Positions 1 through 9,713 of a stretch of DNA of 15,177 nt are shown here, piece after piece. The stretch spans positions 3,536-18,712 of the forward strand of contig OUQQ01000399.1 of assembly GCA_900404475.1 (NCBI GenBank). Direction: 5' to 3'. Under the pieces are notes generated by a model. It was not told where the DNA came from, did no database searches, and saw only the letters and a list, made by a program, of their open reading frames with translations. The first letter of the stretch is position 1, and each line of letters begins with the position of its first letter. Position numbers and translations under genes: made by a program. This DNA comes from Spongospora subterranea (Eukaryota; Endomyxa; Phytomyxea; Plasmodiophorida; Plasmodiophoridae).

Positions 1-265
1 TCATTTGAGAGAAATGCAAATTGGAACGTTGTCGGAACTTTTTTGAATCCGAGAAGCAACTTAATATTAGTCCATCAAACTTAGCTCCAATTACCCGACA
101 CATTACTTGAATACCTTCGGGCTCATTTACTATTATTCCTATCTGTACTCAATGTGTCGAGAGATACTGTAGAAATCCGGCAGCGGGTGTGCTTCGTACT
201 GTTGTCGTCGACCATTCGCTAACGCTAAAGAGTCTGAAACCCTTTTCATTTTGAGACAGATTTAA

Positions 266-1079
266 TACATAATTGCAAAAGAGACTGAAACAGAGAAAGC
301 TCGACAAGCCAATGTTGCTCGACACGCAATAATTGAACTGACTCAGGACTCGCTCGACAAGCTCGTCTTCAACAAGGTTGCAGAGATTCTAAGAAACAAT
401 GGGCCACGTCGCATCAAAATGGGCGGCCCGCGACGTCACCTCGCCCAGCCAAATCAACTTGCACAACCAAGGAAACCAACTCAAAACCCCAAGGGAAAAC
501 GCAATCGAATTGGACACGAGAGCGCAAGAAATTCTCTCAACTATATGACGCCAGGTTAACAGCAGCTCATGGGTTGTCATTTGACCTTGATCCAGCCTCT
601 GTGAAATATGTACTGGTAATGCAGCAAATTCCACAAACGTGTCAGGCTGATCATAATCTCACTGTGCAATATGATCTGCGTATGTAAGTAATAAATTATA
701 GGAGTAATTTTATTCGGTTTTTAGGTGAAAACCTTGTCAGTTGATAAACAAGTGACATTGATAAAGCACTGCCAAACATCAGATGAGACGCCAAAGTTCA
801 CTGCTACTTTTTCCCCATCGAGCATTCTGAATTTTTGGTAGAGTTTGAAATGAAATCAAAGTGGGTCGAGGTTTGTCGTGGGTGAAATTGATGTTCTTGA
901 GAGATTACGAGAACAACGAGGTATAGAGCAAATTGGCAATCCGTGTTCAAGTGCCGCATATCTACCGGAACTGATGGTTTGAAATGGGCCAAGGTGAGGA
1001 AATTCTAGCTAGATCGTTTGCGACACCAAAGCGAGAGTTCATTTTGCTATTACCCTCCCGGCAACTTATTGACCGTTAA
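266..1079 (+). pseudogene. Frameshifted coding locus, unknown function
   Basis: I do not recognise this protein. Successive plus-strand frames look strongly coding: 266-556 (EKARQANVARHAIIELTQ and onward), about 390-687 (WTRERKKFSQLYDARL, FDLDPASVKYVLVMQQ), 741-838, 838-886, 881-979, 973-1009 and 1008-1079 (FATPKREFILLLPSRQLIDR, then TAA at 1077). A possible intron at 680-740 (GTATGT to TTGTCAG, 61 nt) joins two pieces in phase. The other breaks have no room for an intron. Most are repaired by one extra base, often in a short run: A near 395, T near 835, A near 970, T near 1004. One near 882 needs a base removed. No convincing start codon was found. It is either a decayed gene or a live gene damaged by base-calling errors. 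It converges on the intact gene that ends at 1288. Confidence 0.5.
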
Positions 1080-1287
1080 GGCGATGAGCTGCAATCAAGA
1101 AACCCATCAACTCACTGGGCGTTCCGAAAAACAAGTGACCTCGCCAGAAAAATACGAACAACTCTGACTCCTGGTGACGGGCACAATTAAAGTGAAAAAT
1201 TGTCCTTGATAGTTGGAGAAAGTCGAGGCAAGCATACTCGCAGGGATGGAATCACGTTAACAATGGCAAATAATACATATATTACAA

Positions 1288-2739
1288 TCACCGTACACCG
1301 CAGGCCAACCTCAAATCACTTTTCTCGATGTTATCAATTTGGGTCTCCATTGTCTAAGAGATTAGATAAACGAGTTAGCTCTATAAAAGGGGTTACGAAA
1401 AATACCTGAATAACGGTGGTGATAAAATTTGGACGAATCTTATCATGTCGTGGATTACATATTCGCCAAAACCCAATATTTCTGTCGTATACACATTCGA
1501 CAATCAAATCGGATCGATCCATACCCCACTGTTTGACGAGGTCTTGGGTTTTCTGATCGGCTTGAATCTTTCTAATTGGAATAGTGTTATTATGCAGCCT
1601 GAAAAATCAGACTCAGAAACTAAGCATATATAAAATCAATGTTGCATTACCCGCCACAAAAAAGCTCTATTTCACCATTATTGTTAACGAATGGAGACAT
1701 TATCAATAAATCCACAGAATTTTTCGACGGCCATTTCCATTTTAAAAGCGAGACTGGACGTTCAGGACGGTACGAATCTTTATCTGCCACGAAAATTAGC
1801 CCATCATTTCTATTGCAGCGCCGCCGATTCGAGTCCACGTACATGTATGAACCCTATCAATAGGTCATTGAAGATATTGTAGGAAAGCACATGTAAACGT
1901 GAAAGAGAAGCTTTCAACATACCTTGTACAAGGAAATTTTGCTGAGAATACGATTGATTTCCTTTTGTGGCACGAACAATTTCACAGTTATTCGGAAAGG
2001 AAAATCAGCAGGAATGTCCGAAATGGGCAACACCTCCACAAACTTGTCACTGATTGCGGTGACTGCACGAAGTCTGTCAACAAATCTGTTACGACTGATG
2101 TTGCAGCCACGTGTGTTCATGCAATCATAAGCAAGAAACGTCGCTTGTTCTCCTTCCGGCCTCATCATTTCACCATCTAACAGGATGGGCAACTGATCCT
2201 GAAATTTTTTGAGGATATGACAGCGCAATATAACACAATTTGCGCTTACATGAAAAACGTCAGAATAAGTTTTGCATTTGACACGGCGCAGCTCAAACTT
2301 TCTATTTACGAGAAACGTCCCACAATCCGTTAACAACAGCATATGACGTTCCCCATCACTTTTTTCTGTGACATAAAACAGTTCTTGTTTAAGTAAAGGA
2401 AGCGATGAACGACCAAGAGTAGCAGGTAGCGGGCCTAATTTAACATGATATCAGAAAACGGCGGCAGATCACGAATTGATACCATAACCTGAAAATAACG
2501 TCGACTTTATTATTCAAAGTTATAAAAGAAGGAAATTTATTATGTAACCTTGAAAAAAGTTGAATTTGATGGACGAAATTACCGGGAAAGTCTTTTTTAT
2601 GACGCTGATTCCCCAAGACCATTTCGCGAATTTCCGCACGGACGCGCCCTTCCTCAGCAGGACTAATCTTTTCGAAATATAATTCAAAATCATTAATAGG
2701 TGGCGGTGGGCCTCGACATTCGCTGGGCAGTGATCCCAT
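1288..2739 (-). CDS. mRNA guanylyltransferase (mRNA capping enzyme, GTase), six exons
   Basis: This enzyme transfers GMP from GTP, through a lysine-GMP intermediate, onto the 5' diphosphate end of nascent nuclear mRNA. My exon model is 2739-2583, 2434-2250, 2198-1923, 1853-1651, 1598-1406 and 1353-1288: 1080 nt, 359 residues, every junction in phase and GT-AG. Motifs in order: motif I EKSDGER with catalytic Lys77; GTFLVNRKFELRR (motif III, residues 91-103, NR where DR is usual); LLDGEM (121-125); FLAYD (135-139); NDGLIF (222-227); LLKWKWP (242-248); and C-terminal VECVYD, RHDKIRPN (motif VI) and ITTVIQ from the OB-fold part. Introns are 148, 51, 69, 52 and 52 nt. The ATG at 2739 is preferred. 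An in-frame ATG at 2835 would add 32 residues unlike the family. No triphosphatase or methyltransferase domain is attached, so this is a stand-alone GTase. Family assignment is firm; the exact start is less so. Confidence 0.93.
2199..2249 (-). other. Stopless 51-nt intron of the capping enzyme gene
   Basis: On the minus strand this stretch begins GTAAGC and ends AAATTTCAG. It is exactly 17 codons long and has no stop in the gene's frame, so a simple ORF reading includes it. Removing it brings the motif III segment next to LPILLDGEM, the usual spacing in the family, and its length matches the 52-nt introns downstream. It is called an intron by inference. Retention would give a protein 17 residues longer. 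Confidence 0.75.
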
Positions 2740-2825
2740 TAACAGTAGGGGACAAAACAGAGAATAATGATAGTCTACACTATACACTGTACTGATAGGT
2801 GGGCCACAGTAATGTCCGTGACATA

Positions 2826-2926
2826 CGGCGATCATCTGGCCGATCTGATGTCATTATCAACTCCTGGGTGACATCGGCGATCATCTAATCCCAATGGCCG
2901 ATCTGATGTCAATATCAACTCCTGGG
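2826..2926. repeat. Direct repeat upstream of the capping enzyme gene
   Basis: A block of 31 bp at 2838-2868 (GGCCGATCTGATGTCA and onward to CTCCTGGG) recurs at 2896-2926 with one mismatch. Each copy is preceded by CGGCGATCATCT, directly in the first copy and after a 9-bp insert in the second. The pair lies in the roughly 200-bp gap between the start of the minus-strand capping gene (2739) and plus-strand coding signal from 2936. It could hold shared regulatory sites or be a simple local duplication. The repeat itself is seen directly; a regulatory role is a guess. Confidence 0.7.
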
Positions 2927-2935
2927 CTGCAGATA

Positions 2936-3844
2936 ATGTCTCTTGAGGAATTTCCCTCAAAGTCGGAGTCAGTGAAAGCATCGTGTTTATTTCCGCGTTC
3001 AAATTTCAGCATCAAACCGTAATATTAGATACTTTTTTCAACGTGAGCGACGTTAACGGCAAGCGCCGAAAAATTGTTGTTTTCGCTTGCATGTGCCATT
3101 CCTCGTTTGATTACGAGTTTATCGGTCGGTGGTGCCACAACTCCGGAATACGACTTTTCATCATCAAGAGGAGGTAGAATGATTTTTTATCTTGACCGGA
3201 TTGTTAATAAAGTTCGTGATGATAAACGTTTCGGATCATCTTTGACGTGATCCACAAATTTGTTGACCAAGATTAGATCAAGATCAAATTTTCAGTGTTG
3301 GATTTGGGTGGATAGACGATTTGAACCAAACATCTAACGCAACTGGTGTTCTATCACTGGTTGATCAGGAAAAATCTTGGCAGGATTATTTTTTTGCCAA
3401 CTCAGAGGATATCACCCATTATCACCAGTGGTTCCGGTTTGGTCACCGCATCAACACCATTTAGATGTTCATTCTTCGCAGGAAGCTTACATATCCGCCA
3501 TGAGATTCAAGTTGGAGAACATGCACCGCAAAGTCCTTTTAGTTGTTGCTGGCAATCGGGAACGACAAAACAGACATCGACGTGCCCCTGTGGTTTTGTA
3601 GTTCCTGAGATAGAAAGTTTTGCCCATGCCATCGGAAATACCGGTGATGCTGTCACCGCCGGCACCATGATTAATAAGCAGAGAGCGCTGTAAAGCGTTG
3701 AAAGCAAAGATTTCGCAATCTAATTGGCAGACATCAAACGGATCAGTTTTCATTGGCAAAGCAACGGTGAAGGCGTGCCTACATGACACTAAGAAAACCA
3801 TGACCAATTCGAGTTGCACTCTGGCGAAGTATCTTCGTGTGTAG
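2936..3844. other. Coding-like locus, strand and exon structure unresolved
   Basis: Plus-strand segments look coding in shifting frames. They begin at ATG 2936 (MSLEEFPSKSES) and include 3010-3173 (VILDTFFNVSDVNGKRRK), 3296-3465 ([17 protein letters not shown]), 3455-3600 ([20 protein letters not shown]), 3600-3692 and 3690-3841. An intron at 3174-3295 (GTAGAA to TTTTCAG) would join two of them in phase. The later joins have no intron space and need one-base changes, partly in T runs (near 3440 and 3596). On the opposite strand a 129-codon ORF runs unbroken from 3876 to 3487. I cannot decide which is real, and I recognise neither product. If the plus reading is right, the locus is decayed in the same style as 266-1079 while the capping gene between them is clean. 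Confidence 0.3.
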
Positions 3845-4186
3845 GAGTAAGTAATAACTTTACTGTATCCGAACAAGTGTCAGTGCTTTGTTAAAACTGT
3901 AAAAAACTGAGTCAACCCTCTTAGAATCAGTTACTATTCCCCTTAGTTTGTTGAAGAAGCATGAACCGGAATGCAAATTTTCTTATTGGTCCTACATCCA
4001 TTACATTCTTGATTTTCTACAAGTGATATCCATTTCAAAAATTGTAATGAATGATCAGATTCCTATTGCACAAAAAACTCCAACATCTTTCGAATCGGTG
4101 ACAGAGTTTTTAGACGAAAAGTCCACAAAACAATGTCACCACTGCCGATTTTCACATGTAAATTTGTTGATAACGAAATATGGCAT
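3845..4186. other. Stretch without a supported gene
   Basis: The longest open frame is a plus-strand ORF at 3948-4223 (91 codons) with no recognisable motif. A different plus frame (about 4090-4240) also looks mildly coding, as do minus-strand frames. No splice pattern resolves them. I see no repeat, RNA gene or promoter that I can defend here. Confidence 0.3.
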
Positions 4187-4539
4187 TCAGGTCCAAATTG
4201 TGATTTGTTTGAAAGTTTTCTGAAGGCACTGTTTCAGAATCTCTAAAGCATTGATTAAAAGCAAATTATCGTTGGTAATCTCAAGTGGAATTTCTGAGAT
4301 ATCGTGTGTTTTTTTTGTCGTCAACCATATGACCTGTTCACTCAAAGTTTACCGATTTCTACTGTAGGTTTCTAACGAAGCACTCCATTCTGTTGTTGTT
4401 TCTGCCCAGCTGATTCATTGTCGAAGTTGAATGTGTCATGATCGTAAGCTGTTGGTTTGCATTGTGGATTGCCTACCTCCCGTCGCTTTACGACAGCTGG
4501 ATAATCAACGCTTCCTTGCACTTGGTATTTCACTTTTCT
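4187..4539 (-). CDS. Possible two-exon fragment of an unrecognised gene
   Basis: On the minus strand an open stretch from 4539 encodes a hydrophilic, Gln-rich segment (DHDTFNFDNESAGQKQQQNG) up to 4384. A 50-nt GT-AG intron at 4383-4334 (GTGCTT to GAACAG) would then join it in phase to 4333-4187 (EIPLEITNDNLLLINALEIL, ending ITIWT and TGA). The 5' splice site is weak, no start codon is identified, and upstream exons are unresolved. The opposite strand carries a 143-codon ORF at 4431-4862 that overlaps and competes with this reading. No family is recognised. Confidence 0.28.
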
Positions 4540-4883
4540 TCACGAGCCAACGGTTATCATATTCTTCGAAGATAGCTAGATATAATGTTGTCAGCGGTGG
4601 CCGTCACCTTCCTTTTAACAAGACGGTTAAGAAACGATGCTGCGAAAAAATATGCATGGTTAAATATTATGAGGCGATATCTGGAGTCAACACAGATTGT
4701 ACTGAATGGATCAACCGAATTGTGTCCTTCAAAACAGTTGCTCGCGTCAACGCAATAAAATCATTTTTCGCAACAAAGCCTATGGCGAATCCAGTTATCC
4801 AACGTGTTGATATTGATCATACCAACATGCATATTCAAACTGAAAGTGGTGCATTAAAATGAACTTACGGTGCCGATCCCACG

Positions 4884-5425
4884 TCATTGTTCAATGATAA
4901 ACCGGAGTTCGCTGAACGCACGCATCGTATGTTTGACAAAATCCAACAGTTCCATCATTAACCGACGATGCAATTGGCGATAATGGGTCTCGATTTCAAT
5001 TTCTTTTGGTATGCTTTGAAAGGCATAGAATTCTTGGGGATTACAGGATGCCGGGAACATAAATTCGGCTGAGGAAACATCTGACGGCTTACTAACCCAG
5101 CAACGCAATCCGCATTGGCCTGACCATTATTTTGTTCGTCTTGAGCCACCAGCCATCTCTGATTATCGGGATTCGATAAGAGACAATGCTTCATTGTTGA
5201 AATTTCGGAAATCAAGGTTTACCGCATGCGGGGGGATTTCAGTGACATTTTCCTGGAATTTTTTGAATTTGTTGTTAATCGAAGATCCACCTAACATCAA
5301 AAAATGGATGCCGTTCCTGAAAAGATGATTATTTTGTGTAGTGGTCGCTTTAGCCAAGGGGAGCATGACCAGTCAGTTGCCACTATTGATCCATAAGGAT
5401 GCTCTGATGTGCATACAATCTAACA
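4884..5425 (-). CDS. 3' exons of an unrecognised protein-coding gene
   Basis: Three minus-strand exons join in phase through GT-AG introns: 5316-5223 (HFLMLGGSSINNKFKKF, then ENVTEIPPHA), intron 5222-5159 (GTAAAC to AATCAG), 5158-5125 (RWLVAQDEQNN), intron 5124-5069 (GTCAGG to TTTCCTCAG), and 5068-4884. The last exon encodes an amphipathic helical C-terminus (IPKEIEIETHYRQLHRRLMM, then ELLDFVKHTMRAFSEL) ending in TGA at 4884. A further intron 5424-5317 (GTTAGA to CTTTTCAG) would link it to an exon ending at 5425 (EILKWM). The first two acceptor sites are good; the GTCAGG donor is weak. I do not recognise the protein. A stop-free plus frame at about 5074-5328 overlaps it and is the main alternative. 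Confidence 0.42.
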
Positions 5426-6111
5426 TCCATTTCAAAATTTCTGCCCATCGATTTCAGGTTTGGCCAACTGATGCCGAGATCTCTAATGCGCACAGGAGAC
5501 CACCAAATTCCCTCAGTTGCAGTCGATAATTACTGTCAACTTATGTCCTCTCGTATTGCCCTCTTTTTCAACATATAGTTGTGTAATATTGTTCTTGAGA
5601 CTCTCATGCCGACTGTTGACCCTTTAGCTTCAATACATTGTTGTCAAGTCCATTTTGTACCGTTGGATGTTGACCTAAGGCCACTCCTGTCACCCTCATT
5701 TAACAATTGTGCACAAAAAAAAATCGCTTCTGCTCGGAACGGCCGACTAGATTACAATTGTTTTTCATGCTTGATGAATCTGACGATTCCGCATTCCCTC
5801 TCTCAATAACAGTGCACAATGTTGAATCTGGGACAATTTACGATGCTTGATGGCTGTTTGAATACCATATGATCGAATGGATTAGATATGATCATGTATT
5901 TGACAGGGTTTGAATAGTCCCTTTAAAGATGGTCATTTTCACCTCATATTATTGCTTCTGGGGTACATCTCAATCGGATACTACAAGTACATTCGCCATC
6001 ACAACCAACCCGTGTGATGATGGCGATTGCGCTATAAAAGCATCTCTACTAGGTATACAGAAAACACAAATAACTATGTTTTTTGCAATGTTTATGATAG
6101 TGAACCTGGTG
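5426..6111. other. Stretch without a supported gene
   Basis: Short coding-like minus frames occur (for example SSDSSSMKNNCNLVGRSEQK near 5750-5700, and VQNGLDNNVLKLKGQQ near 5660-5610). They could be upstream exons of the gene ending at 4884, but no consistent splice model joins them. Plus-strand ORFs at 5579-5809 and 5929-6138 show no recognisable motif. The 6112 end of the next gene lies at the right edge, so part of 5900-6111 is probably its 3' untranslated region. Confidence 0.35.
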
Positions 6112-6912
6112 TCAGGTACCATTCGGGTTGCCCATTGACGTTGTCGGCTGACACTTCTGGAGGGCGATAGCTGCCATTTCTATTTTTGATGACGGCTCAA
6201 GTCCATGATATGAACGGAGAATGTTGACGTGATCAATAAATCGTTCACAGAGTGCTGGCATTTCCCATTTAAACTGTTTGAACCATAACTCTTGAATAGC
6301 GTAATTCAACAGTTTCGTGTGCCTCTTGATGCGAGATAAGCGTGCATCATTTCGTGCCTTATCGATGCCTGAATCACGAACAAGCGGGGCGAAGAGCCTA
6401 TAATACTCAGATTCGGTTGCCAAGTAAAAATCCCAGCCCAGTGATGCAGTTTCATTGCTGAAACCGTAGGTTAGCTGCTTCGCAAAAATCTCCAAGGAAA
6501 TATAGCTTTCAACAGCAATTGAATTAGTTTCCTGCATCAGATCCAGGGCTCTAATATAGGCGATAGGTTTCCATTTATAGACAGCCTTTTCGATCTGCTC
6601 TTTTTTTTGTAGATAACGATCACGATCTTCTGATTTGAAACTTTCAGCAAATCGCCTCGCTGCTGCATACATGTCCAAAGATGTTTCGGCCATTCTATGA
6701 TTACAAGGCGGTACAAATTTCATGAAAACGGCCGACATCCCAATAACCGCCATAGCGCCAAAGGTGAAAAGGATAGGATAACGATGGACACGACACGACC
6801 TTTTGAGCTCTGACGTATTGATATGCTTCCCTCGAAACGCGCCTGACAACATGACACCAAAGACTGACTTTTTGATTAAATGATTCGCTTGGGACCGTGA
6901 CGGACGAGTCAC
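6112..6912 (-). CDS. Single-pass membrane protein of unknown function, 266 aa
   Basis: This is the longest uninterrupted ORF in the window and needs no intron. The N-terminus (residues 1-45) is rich in Arg, Lys and Ser with almost no acid. Next comes one hydrophobic segment at about 46-66 (YPILFTFGAMAVIGMSAVFM), then a long, soluble-looking, mainly helical C-terminal region with many aromatic and charged residues (KKEQIEKAVYKWKPIAYIRA, FKQFKWEMPALCERF). The basic N-terminus before a single membrane span could be a mitochondrial targeting sequence with an inner-membrane anchor, or a type II signal anchor. I recognise no family. The ATG at 6912 is the first in frame and lies about 115 bp from the plus-strand ATG at 7028, so the two may share a divergent promoter. 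Confidence 0.68.
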   Translation of the reverse strand: MTRPSRSQANHLIKKSVFGVMLSGAFRGKHINTSELKRSCRVHRYPILFTFGAMAVIGMSAVFMKFVPPCNHRMAETSLDMYAAARRFAESFKSEDRDRYLQKKEQIEKAVYKWKPIAYIRALDLMQETNSIAVESYISLEIFAKQLTYGFSNETASLGWDFYLATESEYYRLFAPLVRDSGIDKARNDARLSRIKRHTKLLNYAIQELWFKQFKWEMPALCERFIDHVNILRSYHGLEPSSKIEMAAIALQKCQPTTSMGNPNGT

Positions 6913-7027
6913 GAGTGACCACTGCCGGAAGCGTGCCTGGCCCTGGTTAGTTACTTGGCGATAATTTTGAGGTTGTAATAATTGAGGTCAAACAATCTGA
7001 TTAAAAGGTTTTGCTGACACACGATGC
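6913..7027. promoter_or_regulatory. Possible divergent promoter region
   Basis: This is a 115-bp gap between the minus-strand start at 6912 and the plus-strand ATG at 7028. The right half is AT-rich. I see no clear TATA box or initiator that I would defend. It is called from position only. Confidence 0.25.
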
Positions 7028-7701
7028 ATGCCGCTTGATTGCAAAATTAACATTGTTGAAAGGTTATACACCCTAGCGACAATTGCTGCAAAGAAAGGAC
7101 CATCTTATCAAGCAAACGTCATGCACCAACTGGGTTAATGATTGTTTGAAACAGCAATTCAATCTGTTCACGCTAAACGTGCTGATCTGTTATCCATTGT
7201 CCCTGAAACCTCTACTGTTTCCCACTCAGATGAACCAGTGAAGTATGGCATTCTCATTTCGACCCAACAATTGAGCGTTGGCGAAGATCACTGTTATTCA
7301 AATGGATCTAAATCAAAGAGCTGAAAAGCAGGGTTAGACCATGAAGCTGAGCTCCGTCTAATCGCACAGCATCTCAATGCTTCCTTGCAACCTCCTCTTA
7401 TCAGATAACCTATGAAATACACCAGTTAAAGCAAGTGATTATAGAAAAAATGTTGATTTCCAAAAGCAATGGTCCTGACGCCTACAGAGCGCATAACGTT
7501 TGTGAATCGGTTTCACTGAGCTCCAGAGGGTACCTAACCACATCGGGTTTATCAAAGAATGTGCAAAGACTTACTGCTCAGGAGGACGGTTGGTCGGACT
7601 TGTTCTCGATCAGCGAACTTATCGAAGCTGTTACGGCCAGCGATAACAAAATTCCACCAAATCTTGGTATATCCTTGGATTTGCCTCTGGCAACTTCTTA
7701 A
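7028..7701 (+). other. Coding-like locus with unresolved splicing
   Basis: From ATG 7028 a plus frame encodes MPLDCKINIVERLYTLATIA and KKGPSYQANVMHQL, then meets tandem stops (TAA TGA) at 7136. The same frame stays coding-like downstream (DEPVKYGILISTQQLSVGED; LDHEAELRLIAQHLNASLQP) with further stops at about 7322 and 7407. Two GT-AG introns would restore it in phase: 7134-7229 (GTTAAT to CCCACTCAG, 96 nt) and a short one ending at the CAG before LDHEAELR (GTTATT, 39 nt). This gives a protein of about 80 residues, unrecognised. A separate frame, 7435-7701, encodes a Ser/Thr- and acid-rich segment (DLFSISELIEAVTASDNK) ending in TAA and may be the last exon or another gene. Both introns are inferred and the second is suspiciously short. 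Confidence 0.33.
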
Positions 7702-8248
7702 CATTCATTCAACTTTTAAACTATCACAGATTTCTACATGTCATCGTTGTTTTTTTAATCGATATTTCATCAATAAATCTTGTTATATTCTTCTTTTGTA
7801 CGACCTAAGCAATGATCTGTGCATGTTAAATTTCATCGCAATTCCATTTTGAATTGCGTGTCTGCATCACGACAGGTGATATTTCCTGTTTGATTTAAAG
7901 GCTCGACTTAGAAGTGCAGATAATTTGCTAACGTTGTTGTTAAAATATCAATAACATTCTATTGATTTGATTTGTTCGATGCAGAGCGGCCTCCCGACAC
8001 AGTTTTTCCACTCCAGTTTTCGTCATCGCTCGTCCTGCCGGCTATTCTGACCATTTTCTTGAACAAAGACAGACGCGCGTTCTCAACCGCTCTTCTTCAA
8101 TCTACACTGGTCATCAATGAACATTGTGTTTGTTTTTTGAAGTCACCTCAATACCTGGGTTTTTTTGTTCTAATAATTGAAGCACAACGCATTTTGATTT
8201 TTGATTGCGCATTCGTGTTTAACCCAACAAAATTTACTTCCAAAAATT
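7702..8248. other. AT-rich stretch without a supported gene
   Basis: This is a T-rich sequence with several TTTTTT runs and no convincing plus or minus exon. It would suit the 3' end of the 7028-7701 locus and the upstream region of the 8249 gene. The ORF at 7972-8262 is hydrophobic and shows no motif; I treat it as chance. Confidence 0.4.
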
Positions 8249-8726
8249 ATGTCCCAATATAATTGGTCATTATCCCTTGCCTCAATCATACCCATGTTTT
8301 CTACAAAGCTTCACTTCGGATCTGCTCTGGCAAACTCTTCTCATGTTGTTGCTTTGGAAACCAAAGCTTCTGGGCATCAACCCTCATCGCTTGATAACTC
8401 GCGGCAGGATCCCACTCTCAACAATCCTGCTCGAGTATAATCATAACAAGCCGAACAGATCTTGTCCCATCTCTCAAAACGGAACGCAATCGTTTTGTGT
8501 TTCTGTCTCGCGCTAGGACATCGAAGAGCGCGAACGAGATTGCTATCGGCACCAGCTCCCACGACATAACCGCTGTATGATTTACAAGGCCGTGCTCCCG
8601 GATCATCATTGTCCAACGGATTCCGTTTTTCTTGTGGGTGACTTCTACGCCAGGGGATTTGAAAAACTCCTTCCTGTCGTTATCAAACTGCATGAGAACT
8701 CAATTGCCAACCTCACCCCAAGTTGA
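8249..8726 (+). CDS. Two-exon gene of unknown function, about 131 aa
   Basis: Exon 1 (8249-8434) opens with MSQYNWSLSLASIIPMF and runs through a Ser-, Asn- and Gln-rich stretch to NNPAR. An 82-nt intron at 8435-8516 (GTATAA to CGCGCTAG) removes a stop and a frame change together and joins phase 0 to phase 0 with exon 2 (8517-8726): DIEERERDCYRHQLPRHNRC, then DSVFLVGDFYARGFEKLLPV and a TGA at 8724. The clean phase join and the coding look of exon 2 support the model. The frame is also open upstream of 8249, so an earlier exon is possible. I recognise no domain. Confidence 0.52.
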
Positions 8727-9713
8727 TCATTAATTGATATGGACAGCTGATCTCTTAACAAAAAACTTTTCCACATTCGCTTTTACGCTCCAGCAATTAC
8801 TATGCGGTTTTTCAGTGAATTCTTTCAGCGTTTCCTCGACTTTTCCAGGTGACTAATTTCAAAAAAACTGACCCTTCTTGGCATTTCTTCAAGTCTCAAA
8901 AAGACAAGTTAATGCGAGAAAGCAGCGAAGTTTGGGTGTTGTGATTAATCCAAGTTGGCCCTGAAAAGGTCTCGTGCGTTGTCAGTTCCCATGCAAACGG
9001 GTCATATCATTTCGCATGTATTCTTGAGCGACATATCGCCAGCTTCGCTGCGCCTGGAGTGGAAGTGAGTAACCAAAGCTGAAAACCTTCCAGTTGGGTC
9101 CGCCGAACAACGACAATGAAGGACAACTTGCTGGTAGTCGAACAACAGAAAGGAATCAACATTGCAGTCACGTGATAAAATTGATCGCGAAGTATTGCTT
9201 CATTATCCATCATGAATTCTTAGAGTTTGTCGGCATCGTGGCAAAACGAATGAAAGGCGTCAAAGCAACATATCGGAACACCACCGAACGGTGGAGTGAA
9301 CAATGCATCTCATGAAAATGGGAGGTCAAAGTCATGCCATCTGGGCCGGTTGTTTACTATGCTGTTGGATACGATAATGTTTTGGCCGCCTAGCTCCCTC
9401 CATTCGCCCGGCTATGATCGCTTGGATACGTCCGACGATTTTGACCCAAAACCTAGATACTTCGGTAACCGTTGGGTTTTGCCCTGCAAAAGTCATCAAG
9501 ACCTTATTCTCACTGCAGATGTGACATCCAGCAAGTTGTCTAGTGAGTCGCGAATTGCTTGGCCCCACCGACACTCCATCATCGCAAACATTTCCTCAGT
9601 CTATTGAAAGTCCATCATCATTCATAAAGCACAGAATATACGTTGAGAAACATCTAGGAAATAATATCGAATGAAGAAACTGAAACTAAACCTAATTTTC
9701 ACACCTTTGTTTG
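8727..9713. other. Stretch without a supported gene
   Basis: Several ORFs of 68-103 codons occur on both strands (plus 9094-9315 and 9296-9607; minus 9007-9213 and 9332-9574). They overlap each other and carry no recognisable motif. The plus frame at 9296-9607 looks the most protein-like (SPGYDRLDTSDDFDPKPRYF) but has no splice partners that I could find. The right end, 9610-9713, is AT-rich and would suit the 3' flank of the minus-strand EF-hand locus. Confidence 0.35.

Noticed and set aside
1820..1840. tRNA-like GATTCGAGTCC box
   Set aside because: It lies inside an exon of the capping gene. No cloverleaf could be drawn around it.
3507..3707. Minus-strand 66-codon ORF with a signal-peptide-like start and several cysteines (possible small secreted protein)
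   Set aside because: It is wholly overlapped by the longer 129-codon frame on the same strand, has no splice or promoter support, and matches no elicitin or effector pattern.
3487..3876. Minus-strand ORF of 129 codons with a glycine-rich GAGGDSITGISDGMG stretch
   Set aside because: I considered a kinase (pfkB-type) or a PP2C-type phosphatase, but the motif spacing fits neither. Plus-strand frames over the same bases also look coding, so no product is claimed.
4431..4862. Plus-strand ORF of 143 codons
   Set aside because: It has no recognisable motif, and minus-strand segments with plausible splice sites overlap it. Length alone is not enough in this AT-leaning sequence. It remains possible.
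5074..5328. Stop-free plus-strand frame of about 85 codons
   Set aside because: It has no start codon. The minus-strand exons with good splice acceptors over the same interval explain the open sequence better.
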